From contig WJXW01000005.1 of assembly GCA_015832175.1 (NCBI GenBank), positions 1,240,001 through 1,304,000 of the forward strand: a DNA stretch of 64,000 bases. The letters run 5' to 3'. The DNA is from Paraphaeosphaeria minitans (lineage: Eukaryota > Ascomycota > Dothideomycetes > Pleosporales > Didymosphaeriaceae). Both the position numbers and the translations under genes were made by a program. The notes beneath the pieces are model-generated. The model was not told where the DNA came from and ran no database searches. It was given only the letters and a program-made list of their open reading frames with translations. Position 1 is the first letter of the stretch. Every line of letters begins with the position of its first letter. Shown here piece by piece: positions 12,599-25,277 of this stretch.

Positions 12599-13472
12599 AC
12601 TGTTTTTCAGCTAAATAACCTTCTCTACTAGCTTGCTCTGTAAACAGACGTGGTGCAACAACATCTTCAAAGATTTCTAACAGATACATGAGCCCAATAG
12701 ACGCTTTTAGGCGGAGAAAATTGACTTTAGTGTTCATCAAAGCCTTCACATAGCAGGGTTGAGACTAAGAAACAATGTTCTTTAAGCTGCCAGCTAGGTG
12801 GGCCAACTTTCCGGAAGTACTCTTGCCCTCCGCACGACAAGTCTATCTTTCCACCCCTACCTACCTCTCTTCCGAAGCCAAGAAAACGATGCCTTGTCGA
12901 GGCTTTGTTCAAACCTCCACTGAGACCCTAAACTCCTCAGCACATTAAAAATCTCTCAAATTAGAGCTCTCAACGTTTCGGGAGATGTGAACCCACTTCC
13001 AACTTGAGCCTTTACAGGTCCGTGAATCCGTGCAACGTAGTGAATACACTCCCAGAAGCTACGACTCGGACCGAGCTTAAAAACAGTGTACCTACCTACC
13101 CTCGTCATTTCCTTGGGTTCAACACTTCAAACCCCGACGATAGGGGTAATACAACAACAACACAGGACTACAAGCACGATGGTGTCCACGTCAGCAACTC
13201 ACTCCTCATTCAAGTAATTACATCCATCTACACTACACCTCCCTCCCCTCTTTCCCTTTTTCGGTTGCCCAGCCAAAACACCCAAACCCCCTTTTCCTCA
13301 AAACTATGCCAACAAAATATGAAGAATGCATATGCACATTTAAAAAAAACATACAAGTCACGAATCCAAAAGATTTATGCAATCCACCAAACCATGCTAA
13401 AACCCAACCGTTAATCCTCGTAACATCGTTGATCATAGTTGATCTCAATTAAGAAGCCCTCAACAGGCTAGT
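12599..13472. other. Intergenic region between the TPR remnant and CAF120-like gene
   Basis: This contains the 3' flank of the CAF120-like gene. An open frame at 13004-13414 on the plus strand has low-complexity Thr/Asn/Pro content and no recognisable domain, and is probably a 3'-UTR shadow. No other feature is seen. Confidence 0.5.
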
Positions 13473-16400
13473 CTAGTACTGTCTTCGCTGCTGTCCTTGT
13501 TGGTGTGCATATCTCGCCGCTGCCTGCGCTTGATCGAAGCTCGCGCCGTACGGCTGCGTAGCAGGCTGTTGTTGGTATTTCTGCTGCGGCTGCTGCGCAA
13601 AGTACTGCGCCGGCATGGACTGCGGGCTCGGAGTGGCCCAACCGCCAGGTATCGGGCCTGACATCGGCGTCATCATGCCCTGCTGTGGGAAGTAGCTCTG
13701 CTGTTGATATGTCTGTTGCATTTGTCCACGTGTAGAATATGCGTATGCTGGCGGATATCCCTGCGGTGTGGCCATCATATTTGGTGTTGCGTATCCACCC
13801 GGAGTCATAGCCATTGCCTGACCAATCTGAGCTTGCTGCCCCATCTGTTGCATCTCCGCCATTTGACGCTGTTGTGCAGCCATCATCCGTCGGTCAATCT
13901 CCTTTTGCATAGCCGACGTACTATGATTAGCCTTTGCAGCGGCCTTTTCCTTTTCCCGGTAGTCAATGTATGCGGCCAATCCTGCAGAGGACGGCCTCTG
14001 CTCCTTCTTCGGTTTTTTGTTTATGTCAATAAGCGGTGTATTTGTTATCCTGGCCACCTGTTCCTGTTCGCGAGCGCTGAGATTTGTAGGACGTTTGTCG
14101 ACGAGCAAGGACGTTGGGCGTTGGTCAAGAAGCTGACCGGCACCTCGAGACAAAGGTCGACTGAGTGGGCGACTTGGCGGTCGTGCCAGACTATTATCCA
14201 CGCCAAAGGATTGCGACCAATCGCCCGAATGCGTTCGGCTCATTGGCGGAGCGTGTGATCTGGTCCTAGTGTGAGCGTATGCCGGAGGTGTCATTGCTTG
14301 GCCCGGAATGGCAGCACGTTGAGCTACCCACTCTTCAGCCTCCACCTCCTGGTTATTGGAAAGATGCTGAGGCACCATTCCAGGTTGCCAGGCCACGCTA
14401 CGATTGTCTGATAGATGCGGCGAACCGGAGGCGGTACGCATGTGCATCGACATGGTGGGGGTGGTTCTACCGGAGTATGACTGGCGTTTCTGCTCGTTCG
14501 AAGACAGCGCTAGATTTTCTTTTGATTGAGAGAAGCCGTTATCATGCATGCCTTGTGTCATGGTACCACTGGTACCGGGGCGCTTCGCACTTGGATCCAG
14601 TAGATATGTAGGACCGAAGTCGATTTCTGGCATATCGGATGTCACCTCGAGCGGCTTTGCGGCGGGCTTGTCATGCGCATCGCCAACAACAAACTCGGGT
14701 CTGGGGTTGAGATCAGGGTTTCCCACAAACTTGAGCATACCACTGCGTGGTCGATCTACGTTTCGCCTCGCGGGTTGCTGTGGTTGTGCTTCTTCGCTTA
14801 TTATGCTGGCATAATCTGGAGTGGAGGTAGACATGGCATCATCACGGCTATACCGGCTGCTTGAGCAACTTGGTTGCCTCAACAACGCCGACTCGGTGTA
14901 CTCTAGGCGGTCGAGAGCTTCGGGGTCGATTATGTCGTTTCGTAAACTGTCTAGAGTTGAGCTTGTTGTTGAGTGAATTGAGCGGGTGTCGTCCCCTCGA
15001 AGGGGCAATGACCGACCTGGTACTGGTTTGCGCTGTACGTGGCTCCCTTCATTCTCATGATACGCACCCTGAGCATATTCCTCGTTGCTTTGACGCAGCG
15101 GCAGCTCGCCAAGCTCCGGCACAGGAGAACCGAAAGGTTGGTACGTTGCAGGCGGTCCTACAAACTGATCCTGCTCGGCGAAAGGTGATGCAGGAATCGT
15201 TGACAGACGATTACCGGGATAGCCGGAGTAGCTGTTGTACGCGCCTTCGGGGTATGTGTGATCGTCGATGTCGTTTTGATAGTTTTCGTTCACAGCATTG
15301 CCGTTTCGTGCACCATTGGAGCCATCTTGACCTTTCCACGCAGTAGCGGCGCCGGCGCCTGCGATTCCCCCAGGAATAGCTGTATTCGTTGCGGTTGCCA
15401 GCTGGTGCAATGTCGCAGGGTCCATGTTGGCATTGGGCTTCGTGCCCGGGTGCTGCACTGGTACGGGAGGTTTCTGTCCCGGAGCATGTGCAAAAGTAGG
15501 AGGAGACGCTACAGGGCCTTGTGGTGGAGCCGTGGGTGCGATTTGAACTTCAGGGAGGTTTCGGGGCTCCTCGGTCGAGTCTGGGCTGGGAGGCTCAGAA
15601 CTGTCGGGCTCGTCGACAGGCCTGGATGTTCCATTGACCTGGCCATTTGTCAAGTCGTTGGGGCTTTCGAGCCTTGCCAAGCGAGAAGGTGATTGTTTGT
15701 AGCCGTTGACCTGCTCTGACACGGATCGTTGATGACGGGAAGTCGCGAAAGCGGTGGCGGGCGGTGCTGAGTCGACTCTTTGCGGTGTCTGTGGCTCGAC
15801 ACCTTCTACTAAAGTCGGAGACGGCTGGCGCGTAGAAGGTTGCGAATGTATGGAGCCTGGCTCCTCAAACCGTAGTGTTCCACTGCGCGAGAGAGGAACG
15901 TTTGTCCGGCTTTGCAAAGTGTTTCTCCGGGTTCCTGCTTTGCTAGTCGTGCTAGTCCGACTGCGCGTGCGAAGCATTGTTGCCATGCGTTTGGAAGTCA
16001 TGTCTTTGAGCTGTTTGCGCCATTGTCGCTCCGTCCAGCTGGCACTGCCGTCGGTGTGAACCAAACATACGACATCCCACATCTCTAGATAGCCGTAGCG
16101 CCTGTCCGACGGCATTGCAAACATGAGACCACGAGAGTCCAGGACATCCGCAACGAGTTTATTAGGGCGTCCATACAAAGCGAAGGTGTCATAGATGGGA
16201 AAGAGGAATTGGAGCATGATCTCGAATCCAGTAATGGCTGGGCGAGACTCGGGCATGATGAAGACGAACCCCTCAGTCGTCTGCTCAGGCTTTGAGTGAA
16301 CTGTGATCCTGCCCTCTACCTTGACCAATGTTGACTGATCAATGAGTTGCTTCGACTGCGGGTAGATGGCGTAACACGAATAGGCGTCCGTGACTGTCGC

Positions 16401-17643
16401 AATCGGCCGCGTCCTTTTGCCAACCTTTTTGGAATCGTACAACTTGATGTCGCCTTTGAGTACAGTAGGATTTCGGTTGTAAACGTCCTTCTTCTTTTGA
16501 TTCTTCTGCAGCTTTGCGTATTCCTTCTCATCCGGCGGGTTGACAACGCACCAACACCGGCGCCACGGCGTCCCTGCGCCAAATCTCACACGCACCCAGT
16601 CTTCGTATTTTGCACGCTGTCGGTCCAGTAGTATGCGGATGTTGTTCAGCTGTTTTCCCTTGCCGGCAATCAATGCTCCCGTATAAGCCTCCTGCAGCGA
16701 GGTGTGCTCGTACACGGCGAGTCTTATACCAGCGGTCCACTGCGTGAGCGAGTTGAAGGAGTTGAAATGGAACAGGTATTTGTTGCTCGCAGCAGTGGAC
16801 ACGGTCAGGATGTTGTCGAGCTTCTTGCCGTCCGCCAGCGTCATCGAGGGCATCTGTTGTGGTCAGGGCATGTTTTCCATGAGACTGTTTCAAACGCACC
16901 ATGGAAATGGCAGCATCCGTCAGGTTGATGAATGTGGGCACGACTTCTGCATCATTGGTAGACTGCTCTGGGTTGACCTTGTCCAGTTCGCTCGCGTCCC
17001 ACAACGACAGGATGGTGCCCGCCAGCTGGGCAAAGCACTCCTGCCAGACGCGGTCTAGAGCGGGGCGGCCACCTGCAGCTGTCAGTTTCACAAGCGTGCG
17101 TGGTTGGGGAGATTGACGTACGAGAGTCGGTGTCGTGAAACTTGAGAAAGTAGCCTTCCTGGTACAGCTTGTTGGAGTGGCTGTTCAGGAAGGTGAAGAT
17201 ACGTTGCAGCTCGGGGAGAGTGTCCTGGCCGATCTCCATGACTGACGGCTGGTACGTCTGTATCATGGACAAGGGCCGCGAGGAGCGCCGCTGGTCTGGG
17301 AGCGCGTGCGGTTCAGGGCTCGGCGAGTGTTCTCGAGTGTCAAGACTGGCGGAGGGGACGGAGAAGGAGGAGGCGTTCGGTTCTTTGGGCGGCGCGGTCG
17401 CAACGGTCGGAGACGCAGACCCCGGGGAAGCGCCGGGCGGCGAGGCGGTCGAGGTATTACGGCGGTGGAGTCTATTCCCACTGATGGCGGAGGGATGGGG
17501 TCAGCCGGGGGCGGGTCTATCAAGCACGCGGTGCATGGTCACATACCCCCATTCAGACATGAAAGAGAGCACTGCAAGCTGTCAGCGCAAGTCGCAGCAA
17601 GGTAGCACGGCAGGTCACACGCACCTCTCTTTGGACGAGCCAT
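13473..17643 (-). CDS. PH-domain protein of the CAF120/SKG3 family (CCR4-NOT-associated)
   Basis: Predicted 1320-aa protein in five exons: 17643-17625, 17571-17547, 17480-17122, 17078-16900 and 16853-13473. The exons sum to 3963 nt. The first two exons are only 19 and 25 nt. The introns at the 5' end have donors gtgcgt, gtatgt, gtacgt and gtgcgt. In order, the protein has a Ser/Pro-rich start, a conserved block from LPELQRIFTFLNSHSNKLYQ through the residue 180 region, and a PH-like domain containing KYEDWVRVRFG and WRRCWCVVNPP (about residues 290-400). A second conserved segment has PNKLVADVLDSRGLMFAMPSD. A long disordered Pro/Ser tail follows, ending in a Gln-rich region. Yeast homologues Caf120 and Skg3 associate with CCR4-NOT and with bud-site/cell-wall functions (family knowledge). 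The gene lies downstream of a minisatellite-rich intergenic region. Confidence 0.9.
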
Positions 17644-17699
17644 GGTGGCTGGGGGGCAATTGGCTGCAGGGACAGCGCGCTGGAGGACAGAGCAAACGT

Positions 17700-17821
17700 G
17701 TGCGCAGGCGCAGGCGCAGGCGCAGGCGCGGGTCAAGTTGTCACGCCGGGTTGAGGCGCGTCTTCACTTTCTGGGTTTCTGACTTCTGTTTTCTGTTTTC
17801 TGTTTTCTGGTTTCTGTTTTC
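17700..17821. repeat. Two microsatellites: (GCGCAG)n and (TTTTCTG)n
   Basis: From 17700 to 17731 a 6-bp unit gcgcag/gcaggc is repeated about five times. From 17784 to 17821 a 7-bp unit ttttctg is repeated about five times with one variant. Both lie just upstream of the CAF120-like start codon. Confidence 0.85.
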
Positions 17822-18069
17822 TACGTCGGATGAAAGCGGCAGGCCAGGGCAGCCGAGGCAAGGCACGTGGGCACGGATGCGGCGCAAAGAAGACGAGGCA
17901 AGCGCGCGGAAGCGAATGGAAGCAGCTACAGGCGCTGCGGAGGAGGTGGTGATGGAGGCAAGGGGGGAGGCGGTGATGGAGGCTAGAGAGGAGAGGGTGA
18001 TGGAGGAGAGGGAGGAGACGGTGCAGTGCAGGCGCGAGTAGGTATGAGAGGAGCGGCGGGCGGCGGAGG

Positions 18070-18288
18070 GTGGATGATGGAGGGTGGAGGGTGGAGGGTG
18101 GAGGTTGGAGGTTGGAAGGTGGAAGTGGAAGATGGAAGATGGAAGGTGGAAGGTGGAGGGTGGAGGGTGGAAGGTGGAAGTGGAAGATGGAAGGTGCAAG
18201 GTGCAAGGTGGAAGGTGCAAGGTGCAAGGTGGAAGGTGGGAAGGTGCAAGGTGGACGGTGGACGGTGGACGGTAGACGGTAGACGGCA
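18070..18288. repeat. Purine-rich minisatellite, unit about GGAGGGT/GGAAGGT
   Basis: About 220 bp of almost pure purine on the plus strand, built from 7-bp units of the form tggaggg, tggaagg and tgcaagg. It grades into tggacgg units at its right end. Strong strand asymmetry means the minus strand is polypyrimidine. Such tracts can form triplex DNA; that is inference. Confidence 0.9.
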
Positions 18289-18436
18289 GGACCAGATACC
18301 TACAAGACTACGTAGACAGTGGACACTCGCAGCTTCCGGCCAGCGCCGAGCTCTCAATCGACGGTTGACCAAGCAAGTGGACCTTGTGAATTCTGGGCAC
18401 GTCCGCGGCGTCAATGACGAAACGAATGGCCGACAA

Positions 18437-18480
18437 AGACATTGGCAAGGCAGGGCAAGGCAAGGCAAGGCAAGGCAGGT
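18437..18480. repeat. Short (GGCAA)n tandem repeat
   Basis: A 5-bp unit ggcaa is repeated about eight times with one variant (gggcaa). Confidence 0.85.
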
Positions 18481-18817
18481 GGAGAAAGAGGCCCAAGGCA
18501 AGACGGAAGGCGGAAGGCGGACCCTTTTTCTCCACCACCTGCCCATGTCATTGCGGGTTCGCGCCACAAAGTCCTTTTGCGCACTCGTCCAGCCAGGAAC
18601 GGCGCTGCCAGTATTGGAGCTAACTAGCTTTCGAGGCCGGCTGGCTTGGGCGACTGCATGTATGCGAGGCCGACTGGCTGGGCGACTGTAGAGACAGTGG
18701 CAGACACGACCACGGCACGCCGCTTACGGAGATACTGGGCACTTGACAACCAGCCACCAGCCATCTGGGCATGCTCTCCTCTCCTAGCCGGTGCGTCCGG
18801 GTGCTGCTGTCATACGG

Positions 18818-18990
18818 TGCTGTCCTATGCTGTCCTCTGCTGTCCTATGCTGTCCTATGCTGTCCTCTGCTATCCTATACTGCCCTATACTGTCCTAACG
18901 GTGCTGTCCTATGCTGTCCTATACGGTGCTGTCCTATGCTGTCCCATGCGGTGCTGTCCTATGCTGTCCTATGCTGTCCTATGCTATGCT
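18818..18990. repeat. 10-bp minisatellite TGCTGTCCTA
   Basis: About seventeen degenerate copies of tgctgtccta over 173 bp. Variants are tgctgtcctc, tactgtccta and occasional insertions of acggtgctg. The open frames across it are repeat artefacts. Confidence 0.92.
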
Positions 18991-19177
18991 GTGCAGCATG
19001 CTTGGCTCGAAGGAGGTGTTGTGTGCAATTTACCATATTTACCGTGCCTCCCGGCGGCTCAAGCTCCCAGCATGCAGATGCAAGAGGGACAGGGGCTGAT
19101 TACCGGTATACCGTATACCTAACAAGTTATACCAGATGGATGCATCCCGGCAAGTCGTGGGTTATCAGTTATCTCGA

Positions 19178-19291
19178 GCATCGTCAAGTCGTAGGCAGCC
19201 TCTAGCACTACGCATCATCAAGTCATAGGTAATCTCCAGCACTGAGCATCCTTAAATCGTAGGTAATCTCCAGCACTAAGCATCGTCAAGG
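19178..19291. repeat. 34-bp minisatellite, about 3.4 copies
   Basis: The unit starts gcatcgtcaagtcgtagg and ends tctccagcactga. Three diverged copies begin near 19178, 19212 and 19246, and a partial fourth copy follows. Copies differ mainly by single substitutions. Confidence 0.8.
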
Positions 19292-20000
19292 ACCTAGTAG
19301 GTAGGTCTAAACATCATCACACCCTCCACCCAACACCACTCCCGCTGCCGCCGTCGACCACACACTCGCACCGACGAATCGCAAGCACCGAAGCACCGCT
19401 CTCCGCTCTCCACTCTCCCTCGTCGCCCGCCCTGCGTGCAGCGACATCGCTGATGAAAGAGCATCGATGACGAAGGTGACCTCCAACGTACACGCGGCCC
19501 GGCACGTCTGGGACCGAGCCCTCCAGCTCGACCAAGTCACATGATGTGGGGAAGACCTATTTCCTCTGGCTGGGCTACTACCTAACCAGACTTAGACTAG
19601 CAACCAACCAACCTACCAACCAACCCATGTCCATGTGCATCGCCAGTCCCACCATGCCGTATGCGTGCGTCCCCCATACCCGCATGCATCACACTACCGT
19701 AGCCTCTAGCCCTCATCGGCAATAAAATTTCTCAATTCACGCTCCCGAGCAGCTACACTACTCTATCTAGGTAACTCTGCGAGGAAAGCAAGTAAGAGGG
19801 TATATCCGTCAACCCAACCTAAGCCGCCGCCTCAAAACGCCACCGCTACATGCAAAAACAACCAGTGTGATCCACTCTCCCCGTCCTAAAAGTACATATT
19901 CACCCCAATCGCCAAAGCAAATCATCAATCAACGCCGTAAAATGCACAATCGTAACGCGGACAACGCTTCTCGCCTCCATGCCTTTCTTCCTGCACCCTC

Positions 20001-23000
20001 TTACCGGCCGAGTCGCGCCAGATGAGCACTCCCCACCTTCATCTTCACCACGAGGCGCGGCCTGTCGCCATCCTTCTTGACCACCGAAACCAACCCGCTC
20101 TTGGGCCTGGACGTGTACCCGTTCGTGAATGCCGACTCGGTGCCCGTGCGCTTTGCAGGCCGGGTATCGACATCGGTCTGCGCCTTGCGCTTCCTAATCA
20201 TCGCCAGCTTGGCCGGTGGGAGGCGTAGTATAATGCGCTTGCTCCTCTTCTCCTTGAACTGCGAAGAAGAAGAAGACGACGACATGTGGTGTTGCGACGA
20301 AGAAGAAGCCGACTTGTGATATTGCGACGAAGAAGACGACTTGGGGTGTTGCGAAGAAGAAGCCGACTTGAGTGGTTGCGACGAAGAAGACGACTTGAGG
20401 TGTTGCGAAGAAGAGGACGACGACTTGAGTGGTTGCGACGAAGAAGACGGCTTGAGTAGTTGCGACGAAGAAGACGGCCTGGGTGGCTTAAGCGTCTTGA
20501 TCTTGAGCTTCGGCGGCTTGGTACTATCGACAGTAGGCGTGGGCTTAGGAGCAGGCGTTGATCTTGCAGATGCCGGTGCGGGTGTGGCAGCTGGAGATCG
20601 GGTAGGAGTGGGCGCCGGGATCGACAGTTTGACCGGAAGAGGTTGAGGTCGGGGCAGTGCTGGTGCTGGTGCTGGTGCTGGTGCTGTTGCTGGTGCTGAG
20701 GTCAATTCCACGCCTTCCATAGGTATGGAGGACTCAGGAGCCTGTGTCGATGCTGGCGAAGGTGCTTGTGCTTGGAATGAGGGTGCCGGTGTCGAAGCCT
20801 TTGAACCATTCGGAGTGCCAGTGAAGGTAGCCGAAGATTGTACTTCCGGAACAGGGAGAGGACGTTTAACGTGCTGTGACGCTCCTGGAGTATTCACGCG
20901 TACTGGAGTGCCCGGCGCAGAGTCTGATGCAGGACGCGACTGGGTGGGCAGAGATGTCTTCAGGCTTAAGGGCAATGCATCTGCTGTCGGGATATCCGCA
21001 GCGCTCCTGCCCGTGCCAAACTTGATCGCGATCTTGGGCGCCGGCTTCGTAACCTCCTCGACCACAGCCGCCGGTGCGGGTTTCGGCAGACGAAACATCT
21101 TAGTTCGAATCTTCTCTCCTCGGTAGAAGCGCATGCGAAGTTTACCTGAACGGGGAGAATCGACGCGCTCCACCTTCCAGTATCGCGGATACTTCAGCGT
21201 CACGATCATCTTATGGACCTGCTCAACAAACATGTCGCAAATGTCCAACAGCTCGGACACAACCTGCAACGAAGATTCATTGGCCTTGAGCGCCTCTTCT
21301 AGCGCCTCTTTGAAGGCCACGTTCTTGCTCACGTCGACCCTCAGTGCACGGAGGGCACCATCCAGCTTGGCGCGATCCTGTCTGTCTTTGCGAATTTGTC
21401 CTTCATCGTGCTCGTTTCCAAGGACGAGGAGGCGGTCATCGGTATCATCCCGCTTCCGGAGTTCATTCAGAATGACGGCATCGCCAACCGCAATCTGGCC
21501 AATCGCTATACCCAATATCCGCAGTAGCTGGGTTCTGAAGTACGGAGATGGGTCCGCATAGAGCTCATGGATCATAAGTTTCGTGATATTGTCTTTTGTG
21601 CAGAATGCTCCAAGGCGTACAAGACACTCCCATGCCTTCAGCCGAACATTCTCTGCGTTGCCAGTCTGGCTGTAGAACAGAAATTCGGAAACCCTTAGCG
21701 GCTTTAGACGGTCACTCATTAGCCGAGCATCGCACTCCAGTGCGGTCGTGGTGAAGACGTTGTTATACGAAGGGATCCATTCATCGAGACGCTTGTGACG
21801 ATCGATCTCACCCATGGCCTTCTTTCTAAAGTCATTCTCAGCTGCCTGCTCCGTGAAATCGATGGAAAGATCATCAGCTGGTGGATCGGCGAGACACTCA
21901 GCTAACCCTCGCATGAGTGTGGCGAGGTAATAGTCATCACTGAAGTCATTGCCCCGATTATCGTTATGGCGAATGATATCGAGCAGGAACTGCTTGACTT
22001 GCGCAGGCGTTTTTCTGTCGCGTCCTTTCACCTTTGCAATGGCCCGAGGAATCGCACACTGCACATTGTATACAGCTCGGTCGGAGAAGTCATTGGGCCG
22101 CGTCATATCCGAGTTCGAGACAAAGAAGAGCGTCTGGAAAGCCTTCTTCAGATGGTATAGCCCAATTAGCTCTACCGGGCCATCAAGGTGCAGTTGATTC
22201 GCGAGGACTTCAGCTGCCATCGTTCGAATGCCGTGAAAATACCGAGCGTCCATGAGCGTCTTAACAAGGAAACTGGAAATGATACCGTGTCCTTGCTTTT
22301 TGGCCAAGTACTGGATGGATTCTGCCTGTGCAACAACGTCTTTGTCTTGTTGCAGCTGCGAGACGAACATGTAGGATGGCATATCGGTAATGGTTATCTT
22401 TGCGAGCCATTCGAAATCAGCGTCTACTCGGATATACTCGTACGCTTCATTCTCCATCTTTTGCTCGTCTTCAGTCGACCAGTCCTGGATCTTCCATTCT
22501 TCTGCTTCCTCCGAATTCAGGAACAGATCACCAAGAGAGTAAATCGTGACCTCGTCTTGTTCGCCAGACGCATCAGCTCCCTGTGCCTGCGCCTGTCGTT
22601 CCTTGTTAAGCTTGTTACGTTTGATGCGTTTGTATTTAGTATTATAGGGAATCTCGGCCCGCACTTGTGACGAGTTAATTTCGATGATATGCTCGTACGG
22701 TGTTCCGTCTGCTTCGTGGATACGGATCGTCATAGGCCCAACAAAGGCAGGCAAATCTGAGTTCGGCTGGAATGATCGACTCCGCTCCTTGGCTTCGCGC
22801 ATAAAGTCGGTGGAGCGGAGCGGTTCATCATTGATCGGGCCGCTTTGTGACTGCCTGATGACCAAATTGACCGTCTGCCTCTTCTTGTTGAATGTCGGGT
22901 GGCATTCGAATATTGGATAGCCAGCTTGGTATACCCACTGCTTGAAAAAACCGTCGAGCTTCTGATGACCGACCTTCTCACAAAGTGAGAGGAAAGCATC

Positions 23001-24630
23001 CGTAGAGATCGCACCGTTGTTAAGCGAGCCACCAGCCCGGTTCAACAGCAGTCGATATAGGCAGCGATCCACGCCATTTTTTCCACTCGTCTTGACAAGA
23101 CGATTGTGAAGTATGGAAAGCACAGCCAAAGCTTTGAGGTCCATGAACTCCTGCGCGCCGGGGTCCAGATGGATGTACCGGCCCAGCTCGTACAACGAAG
23201 GTCTCCGCACGTCCAATTGCAGAAGTTTATCCATGGATGCTTTCTGTCGAAATCGATGGTCGTTACGTCCAAGCAGGTCGCGCAGGTAGAATTCGGTCAT
23301 GAACCACGATGCTCCTGCTATTATCCAGTGGTCGCGAAATTCCTGTGCAATAACATCGACACCGATCCACTGACTGGCAACAGCATGTACTAGAGTCCGC
23401 GTAGTATGTTCTAATGGTTCCCAAACGGTCTCTGGATACAGCAACCGAGAGCTGCAGATGGTGAGTGCCATGGTGTGCGCAGTGTCATAGGGTAAATCGT
23501 CCACGAAAACAAGCTCGTACGATTTTCCCAGTCGATAAGTTTGGTAGCAGTCCACGAAGCTATCAAGCGTCTTCGGAATCATCATCGCGCTGTTGCTGAG
23601 TTCGTCTTCCCTCCCCGGCAAACAGAAGGCATGTACCCGAACGGCTTGATCCTGTAGACGGTCGCCTTCAGATTCGGTACGAAATTTCGAGAGATCCACC
23701 TCTTGGAACGGTCCAATAGTGATGCCCACGTGCTGAGGGAGGATGCCGCCTCCGGTGATGGGGTCTATCCGGAAGCTTGATGTAGTTCGGGTAGGATCCT
23801 TCGGGTCGACGATCTGTCACGGTCAGCCTGGCTCTGGATTTGGGAACATGGAGCCTTACAGTATCGGTCAGCTCACCCGAGCAGACAGCCCGCATCTCCA
23901 GCGCTCGCTCTTCCTCGGTCAAATCATTATCATCGTTGGATCCGTCCAAAACGCTATCGGCCTTGTGCACACCATTCGCTTGCGACCCGTTGGCGGAGGC
24001 GGAACCCTTTCCGAGGGCATCGGCCACAGTACGCGGGTACCGGACGGACAGTTCGAAAGGTATCCGCGTGTTCCCATCATCTACACAGGGAAACAAAGAG
24101 GAAGCAAAGCCTGGAAAGCCCGTGTTGCGCGTGTAAACGTGGGGATAGCGTGAGTCGCCCTCGCCGGTGCCGACGAAGTGCAGGCCATCGCGGAAGTCGT
24201 CGAGCTTGTATTCGATCTCCACCACCAGCGGATCGCAGACAGCCTCCTGCGAGCCCTGCATGCGCCGCGTCGGAATCTTGAAGCCCGGCGGCAGGGGAAT
24301 CTTCAGCTCCTCCTCGATGCCAATCTCATGGCGGCCGACGCGGTTGCGCAGGAAGTGGTACTGGTGGATGGTGTGCTGGGGGGGCAGCCCCAGATGGTCG
24401 TACTGGTCGTGGTACTCTAGGTGGACATTGCGGCCCAACAGGCGCACGCGCGACGGCTTGAGCTGGCGGCAGCTGAGGTGGATCTCCTTGAGCTTGGGCG
24501 ACTGCGGCTGGATGGTGATCTGCGTTTTGCCTTTGAGTAGGCGCGGACAGAAGCTGAAGTCGAGCTCCAGGCACTGGCTGTCGACGGTAAAGGCGCTGGC
24601 GAGCGCGGGGTCTTCGCCGCCGTCGTCCAT
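20001..24630 (-). CDS. TAF2: Transcription initiation factor TFIID subunit 2 (TAF2)
   Basis: Largest conserved TFIID subunit, which contacts core-promoter DNA. Two exons, 24630-23860 and 23813-20001, give 1527 aa. The intron is 46 bp with donor gtaagg and a ctgac branch. The N-terminal third is the M1-aminopeptidase-like beta domain (FTVDSQCLELDF... from residue 14). A catalytically dead peptidase fold follows: the HExxH position reads HAVAS near residue 400, as is known for TAF2. Armadillo/HEAT-like helices continue to about residue 1150. The C-terminal 380 residues are Pro/Ala-rich, then carry Ser-rich tandem repeats (KSSSSSQPL type), then a basic end. The ATG at 24630 is in frame with the first conserved strand and gives the expected N-terminus. 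The promoter region is shared with the 3' flank of the P450 gene. Confidence 0.95.
20257..20485 (-). repeat. Coding tandem repeat in the TAF2 tail (about 30 bp units)
   Basis: Inside the last part of TAF2, six to seven imperfect units of 9-11 codons read as Lys-Ser5-Gln-x-Leu/His. On the plus strand this appears as gacgaagaagacgacttg-like blocks. The frame is preserved through all units, so copy-number changes would alter only tail length. Confidence 0.85.
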
Positions 24631-25277
24631 GGCGTGCGGCGGGTGCAGGCGGCCCTGCTGCGGTGGTTGCGTAGACGTGGACGTGGACGTTCGGCGCGCG
24701 ATGCGTCGCGTTTCGAAGTCTCAAGTTGCGGACGAGAGCTTGTCGGCGTCGCCAACGGGCCGAGGGCCCACTTCGCTTGGCGGCCGCGGCTCCTGCCTTT
24801 CACCTCTGTCTGACCTGTTCGCCGCCTTGACCCGTGCTCCCCCACACATTCCTCTCACGTTCGGAACCGCTGCGCTAAGTTCGGACGATAGACTGCCCAC
24901 CTTTAGGCACGCACCTGGCATAGAAACTGTCACGTGAATTATGGGCTCGCGGGTCCCCCGAAATGCTAGATTGAACGAGCATCGGCCACAACTAGGTTCA
25001 TCGCAAAATGGACGACGTTCCATCGAGCAGTGTAGCGGACAGCTCAGTGGCCAAAGGCCTCGAAACCGCCTTGTTCCCTATGGCACAATGCAGAGCACCT
25101 GAATCTTCGACCAAGCACTTGACCATGGCCCACGTGAAGAGAGAGAAACAGCAAACGTAGTGCATCGTTCATGTTACTACTCCCACATAGATGGGGACAA
25201 AAAGACAGCAGCCTGAAAACACCTTTCCTATGCAGCCATATCACACAACCCCCAGCACCACAGATGATCTCAACTCT
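24631..25277. other. Intergenic region between TAF2 and the P450 gene
   Basis: About 650 bp holding the TAF2 promoter (minus) and the 3' flank of the P450 gene. The first 100 bp upstream of TAF2 contain short acgtgg/acgtcc runs. No additional gene is seen. Confidence 0.5.

Larger units (their letters stand above)
17644..20000. other. Minisatellite-rich intergenic region (2.36 kb)
   Basis: This lies between the 5' end of the CAF120-like gene and the 3' end of TAF2. It consists largely of several unrelated short tandem repeats, listed separately. Long open frames on both strands in 17700-18700 are translations of these simple repeats and are not called. The segment 19300-20000 holds no gene; it includes short CCAAC/CTACC runs and the 3' flank of TAF2. 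Confidence 0.7.

Noticed and set aside
18026..18691. Open frames of up to 221 codons on both strands across the purine tract
   Set aside because: They are simple translations of the 7-bp purine repeat (Gly/Trp/Val/Glu only), continuing into unrelated sequence.
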